Source of the DNA: Patulibacter sp050252545 | GTDB lineage: Bacteria; Actinomycetota; Thermoleophilia; Solirubrobacterales; Solirubrobacteraceae | Direction of reading: 5' to 3' | Assembly (NCBI GenBank): GCA_050252545.1 | Contig: JBFWKS010000207.1 | Location: 1-7,969 of the forward strand | Length of the DNA: 7,969 bases | Shown here: piece after piece, positions 5,831 to 7,969 of the stretch | How the letters are laid out: each line of letters starts with the position of its first letter | How positions within the stretch are numbered: position 1 is the stretch's first letter | Notes under the pieces: generated by a model | Seen by the model: the letters and a program-made list of their open reading frames with translations, nothing else | What the model was told of the DNA's origin: nothing | The model's database searches: none | Program-made: the position numbers and the translations under genes

Positions 5831-6271
5831 ATGAGCACGACCTCAGCCGTTCCCACCGGTCCCGCGACGCCCTCGACCGACGCCCGCCGCCGCACCCTCG
5901 CCCGCGCCGGCGCCGCGTCGGGCGCGCTGATGATCATCGGCGGCGCCGGCCCGTGGGTCAACACGAACGTCGAGACGATCTACGGCTACGACCGGGACGG
6001 CGCGATCTACATCGGGATGGGCGTCCTCGTGATCCTGTTCATGCTGTGGCGGGGCGCGCGCAGCCGCTGGCCGTCGATCGTGACCCTGATCTTCGGCGTG
6101 GTCGGCATCGTCGCCGGCGCGATCGACCTGGAGAGCGTCACCGACCCCGAGGGCTTCGTCCGGCTCGTCGACCCGTCCGCCGGATGGGCCCTGTACCTCG
6201 CGATCGTCGCGAGCGTGATCGCCGTGGGCGTGGCGATCGCACTGATCGTCAGGCCCCGCAACCGCGGCTGA
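5831..6271 (+). CDS. Four-helix integral membrane protein of unknown function
   Basis: This 146-residue protein has a Ser/Thr/Pro-rich start followed by an Arg cluster (residues 19-25). Four hydrophobic segments are predicted by eye at about 27-43, 57-73, 81-99 and 118-140, and the C-terminus is basic (RPRNRG). Segment 1 ends in GGAGPWVNT, and GYDRDGAIYIGMG opens segment 2. This G..PW ... G..DG arrangement is common in small four-helix membrane proteins of Actinomycetota with no known function. ATG 5831 is chosen because translation from the upstream ATG (5705) would give a non-hydrophobic stretch with no homology features. The ribosome-binding site is weak (GAG at 5824-5826). The gene is divergent from the RelA/SpoT-like gene and 27 bp before the DUF2804 gene, with which it probably shares a transcript. 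Confidence 0.75.
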   Translation: MSTTSAVPTGPATPSTDARRRTLARAGAASGALMIIGGAGPWVNTNVETIYGYDRDGAIYIGMGVLVILFMLWRGARSRWPSIVTLIFGVVGIVAGAIDLESVTDPEGFVRLVDPSAGWALYLAIVASVIAVGVAIALIVRPRNRG

Positions 6272-6298
6272 GACGCCCGTACGTCACGATCCGTCGGG

Positions 6299-7171
6299 AT
6301 GTCGCCCGAGCGTCCCTACCGCGGTCCCGCACCGTCCGCCGGTCGTCCGCATCCCCCGGACCGGCCGGCCGGGGTTCGCCTGCCGCCACAGCCACTCCCG
6401 CTCGTCCACGCACGACGACTCCGCAAGCGCTGGCGATACGTGGGCGTGTACGGGCCGGAGCTGTCGCTGTGCGTCGGCGTGGTGCGCATCGGCGTGGCCC
6501 ATCAGGCGTTCTGGGCGGTGTGGGACCGCACCGCCGGTGACCTGCACGAGCGCACCACCCTCCTCGGCGGTGGGGTCTCGCTACCGCCCGGCGGCGTCCT
6601 CGTCCGCCGGTCGGACGTCGACATCGACCTGGCCTTCGACGAGGATCCATCGGGCGTCGACGGGGTCGAGACCGTCACGCCGTACGGCGCCGGGTACGCG
6701 TGGACGGTCAAGCGCGCCGCAGTCCCGATCACCGGCCGGGTGCGGGTCGGCGGGCTCGAGCACCGGATCGACGCGCTGGCGGTCGTCGACGACTCCGCCG
6801 GGTTCCCGCCCCGCCACACCGAGTGGCGCTGGTCGGCGGGTGTCGGCCGCGACGATGCGGGCCGGACGATCGGCTGGAACCTCGTGGCCGGCGTGCACGA
6901 CGACCCCGCCGCCAGCGAGCGCAGCGTCTGGATCGACGGCACCGCGACGCAGGTCCGGCCGGTGCGGTTCGCCGACGACCTCTCGAGCGTCGCCGGCGAC
7001 GACATCGACCTGCGGTTCGCGGCCGAGGCGACCCGCCGGCGTGATGAGAACCTCGTCGTGCTGCGTAGCCGCTACGTGCAGCCGTTCGGGACCTTCACCG
7101 GCACCCTGCCGGGCGGTGCCCGCCTCGTCGAGGGGCACGGCGTGATGGAGCACCACGACGCCCACTGGTAG
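6299..7171 (+). CDS. DUF2804 family protein
   Basis: This 290-residue protein matches the DUF2804 pattern from end to end. RKRWRYVGVYGPELSLCVG is at 42-60 and AVWDR at 73-77. EWRWSAGVGRDDAGRTIGWN is at 175-194, followed at once by LVAGVHDDP. VWIDG is at 210-214, SRYVQPFGTFTGTLPGG at 257-273 and GHGVMEHHDAHW at 279-290. The protein stops right after that motif, as is usual. The alternating hydrophobic pattern suggests a beta-rich fold resembling hydroxyneurosporene synthase/AttH-type lipocalin proteins, but no enzymatic role is established for DUF2804 as far as I know. The first 35 residues are Pro/Arg-rich and poorly conserved, so the true start could be later; no strong ribosome-binding site is seen before ATG 6299. 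No signal peptide is visible. It follows the membrane protein gene by 27 bp, so joint expression is likely. Confidence 0.88.
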   Translation: MSPERPYRGPAPSAGRPHPPDRPAGVRLPPQPLPLVHARRLRKRWRYVGVYGPELSLCVGVVRIGVAHQAFWAVWDRTAGDLHERTTLLGGGVSLPPGGVLVRRSDVDIDLAFDEDPSGVDGVETVTPYGAGYAWTVKRAAVPITGRVRVGGLEHRIDALAVVDDSAGFPPRHTEWRWSAGVGRDDAGRTIGWNLVAGVHDDPAASERSVWIDGTATQVRPVRFADDLSSVAGDDIDLRFAAEATRRRDENLVVLRSRYVQPFGTFTGTLPGGARLVEGHGVMEHHDAHW

Positions 7172-7226
7172 GAGGGGGCCGAAGGCGGGAGCAGCGCCGA
7201 GGATCCCCCTCATCGACGACGAGGCC

Positions 7227-7242
7227 GGCGGGCCGTCCCGCC
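7227..7242. terminator. Hairpin between convergent genes
   Basis: GGCGGG (7227-7232) and CCCGCC (7237-7242) are perfect arms around CCGT. The hairpin lies 55 bp after the DUF2804 stop and 13 bp after the stop of the opposing small membrane protein gene, so it could terminate both transcripts. It lacks a T-run. Confidence 0.45.
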
Positions 7243-7255
7243 CACCGACGGAGCC

Positions 7256-7504
7256 CTAACCACGACGGGTCTCGCGGTCGGCCTCGGCCTCCATCTGGTC
7301 GATCGAGCGCACGAGGCTGTCGGCCATCTTGCGGCGCATCACCGATGTGAATCCCAGGGCCACGCCGAGTCCGGCGCCGAGCAGCGGCTTGCCGATGATC
7401 ACCCCGACGGTGACCCCGACCAGCACGCCGGTGAGGAACGCCAGGACGAGCGCACGGCGCGGATCGGATGCGCGCTGCGGGGTCGTGTCGGGTCCGGAGG
7501 CCAT
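7256..7504 (-). CDS. Small glycine-rich membrane protein, unknown function
   Basis: This 82-residue protein has a polar N-terminus (1-17) and a hydrophobic hairpin at about 18-55. VLAFLTGVLVGVTVGVIIG and LLGAGLGVALGF give a Gly-xxx-Gly pattern that suits tightly packed helices. A charged helical tail follows: MRRKMADSLVRSIDQMEAEA. The open frame extends upstream to 7828, but that extension is Arg/Gly/Pro-rich and looks noncoding. ATG 7504 is preceded by TACCGT at 7516-7511 with 6 bp between, the spacing expected of a leaderless transcript. Function is unknown. The shape resembles small glycine-zipper inner-membrane proteins. It converges on the DUF2804 gene and diverges from the secreted-protein gene. 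Confidence 0.65.
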   Translation of the reverse strand: MASGPDTTPQRASDPRRALVLAFLTGVLVGVTVGVIIGKPLLGAGLGVALGFTSVMRRKMADSLVRSIDQMEAEADRETRRG

Positions 7505-7510
7505 CCCGCC

Positions 7511-7516
7511 ACGGTA
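7511..7516 (-). promoter_or_regulatory. Candidate leaderless -10 element
   Basis: Read on the minus strand, TACCGT fits the TAnnnT -10 rule and lies 6 bp before the ATG at 7504. Leaderless mRNAs, common in Actinomycetota, have this geometry, and there is no Shine-Dalgarno sequence of the usual spacing. Short consensus, so tentative. Confidence 0.35.
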
Positions 7517-7608
7517 GCGCCGATCCGCCGCGGGACCGTCGCTCCCGCGAGCGACATCGGCGCCGGTCGATGCCCGAGCGGGCCGTCCACCGCGCCGCCG
7601 TGCCTGGA

Positions 7609-7660
7609 CGGACGTCCGAAACGGCGTACGCCAAGACGCGGCTGCGGGCCCGGTGGCCCG
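7609..7660. promoter_or_regulatory. Cluster of palindromes in the divergent intergenic region
   Basis: CGGACGTCCG (7609-7618) and GGCGTACGCC (7623-7632) are perfect 10-bp palindromes with centres 14 bp apart. A stem-loop, CGGGCC-cggt-GGCCCG, follows at 7645-7660. The 210-bp region must hold the promoter of the secreted-protein gene, so these are candidate regulator sites. Palindromes this short arise often by chance in GC-rich DNA. Confidence 0.25.
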
Positions 7661-7714
7661 GACATCCGTCGAGAACGCGCCGGGCATCCCGTCCCCGGGC
7701 CCGACCCTGGACCC

Positions 7715-7969
7715 ATGCAGCGTCACCCGACCGTCCCGTCCGTGCGTCCGTCGGCCCCGGCCACCCCGCCTCCACGTGCCCGGCGGGTCGGCGGCGCCGC
7801 CGACCGTGCGCCGGGGGCGTCCGGGCACCGGCGGGCGCGACGCGCGGGCGGGGCGATCGTGGCGGCCGCGGCAGCCGTCCTGCTCGCGGCGCCGTCGGCC
7901 CAGGCCGCCGGTCCGTGCGTTGACGCCGACATGCCACCCGCCCAGCTGGGGACCGCCCAGATCGGAAGA
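7715..7969 (+). CDS. Secreted protein, 3' end missing (possible CAP-domain protein)
   Basis: The frame runs from ATG 7715 through the right edge; 85 codons are visible. A long Pro/Arg-rich N-terminus (1-43, with HRRARRAGG just before the core) leads to a hydrophobic stretch, AIVAAAAAVLLAAP (47-60). A signal-peptidase-I site SAQA-AG falls at about residue 64/65. The mature start is AGPCVDADMPPAQLGTAQIG. A Cys followed by an Asp/Pro-rich turn is seen at the start of actinobacterial SCP/CAP-domain secreted proteins (C..AD..P...), but too little is visible to be sure. The last two codons, GGA AGA, are atypical for this genome and coincide with a possible sequencing-adapter remnant, so they may be artefactual. 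No clear ribosome-binding site precedes the ATG; a GTG at 7742 is an alternative start. Confidence 0.6.
   Translation, partial: MQRHPTVPSVRPSAPATPPPRARRVGGAADRAPGASGHRRARRAGGAIVAAAAAVLLAAPSAQAAGPCVDADMPPAQLGTAQIGR

Noticed and set aside
5725..5964. N-terminal extension of the RelA/SpoT-like protein
   Set aside because: It would overlap the divergent membrane protein gene, and its residues look like translated intergenic DNA.
4378..6540. A 720-codon plus-strand open frame
   Set aside because: It runs antisense to the RelA/SpoT-like gene and out of frame across the membrane protein gene. Its composition is biased and no motif is present.
7505..7828. Upstream extension of the small membrane protein
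   Set aside because: The added residues are Arg/Gly/Pro-rich, overlap the divergent secreted-protein gene, and ignore the well-placed TAnnnT before ATG 7504.
1..7969. CRISPR array, tRNA or rRNA genes, insertion sequence, prophage
   Set aside because: I read both strands for regularly spaced repeats, cloverleaf-like segments, transposase or integrase motifs and terminal inverted repeats, and found none.

Overview
The window is GC-rich (roughly 70% or more by eye), densely coded, and uses almost only G- or C-ending codons. With the gene families seen (DUF5995, DUF2804, ACAD10/11-type acyl-CoA dehydrogenase with a separate kinase), this points to a chromosomal segment of an Actinomycetota bacterium. 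A Thermoleophilia/Solirubrobacterales-like source (for example a Patulibacter relative) is possible, but that is an impression and not a demonstrated placement. I see no tRNA, rRNA, CRISPR array, insertion sequence or phage gene.

Layout: (1) 1-926, the 3' part of a DUF5995 protein, open at the left edge. (2) 927-1215, a structured intergenic region with a 24-bp tandem repeat, a very strong hairpin, and a candidate promoter with palindromes. (3) 1216-4316, a three-gene plus-strand operon: an acyl-CoA dehydrogenase of the ACAD10/11 type, an APH/choline-kinase-fold phosphotransferase, and a TetR-family regulator whose ATG overlaps the kinase stop. (4) 4317-4506, a convergent intergenic region with a degenerate 56-bp-period repeat and a hairpin. 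(5) 5724-4507 on the minus strand, a RelA/SpoT-domain nucleotide pyrophosphokinase without a hydrolase domain. (6) 5831-7171, divergent from it, a four-helix membrane protein followed 27 bp later by a DUF2804 protein. (7) A hairpin at 7227-7242 between convergent genes, then a small minus-strand glycine-rich membrane protein (7504-7256). (8) 7505-7714, a divergent intergenic region, then the start of a secreted protein (7715 onward) running off the right edge.

The functional centre is the acad-kinase-tetR operon. In human ACAD10 and ACAD11 a kinase domain and an ACAD domain are fused. In the levulinate pathway of Pseudomonas putida, LvaA (kinase) and LvaC (ACAD) act as separate proteins: the kinase phosphorylates the 4-hydroxyl of a 4-hydroxyacyl-CoA and the dehydrogenase completes its conversion to the 3-hydroxyacyl-CoA. 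The operon here looks like an unfused version with its own TetR repressor and a palindrome over the predicted transcription start. No LvaB-like partner is visible. The substrate (lactone-derived or 4-hydroxy fatty acids) is inferred. The right edge ends in 11 bases identical to the start of the Illumina TruSeq adapter, so the last bases may not be genomic.
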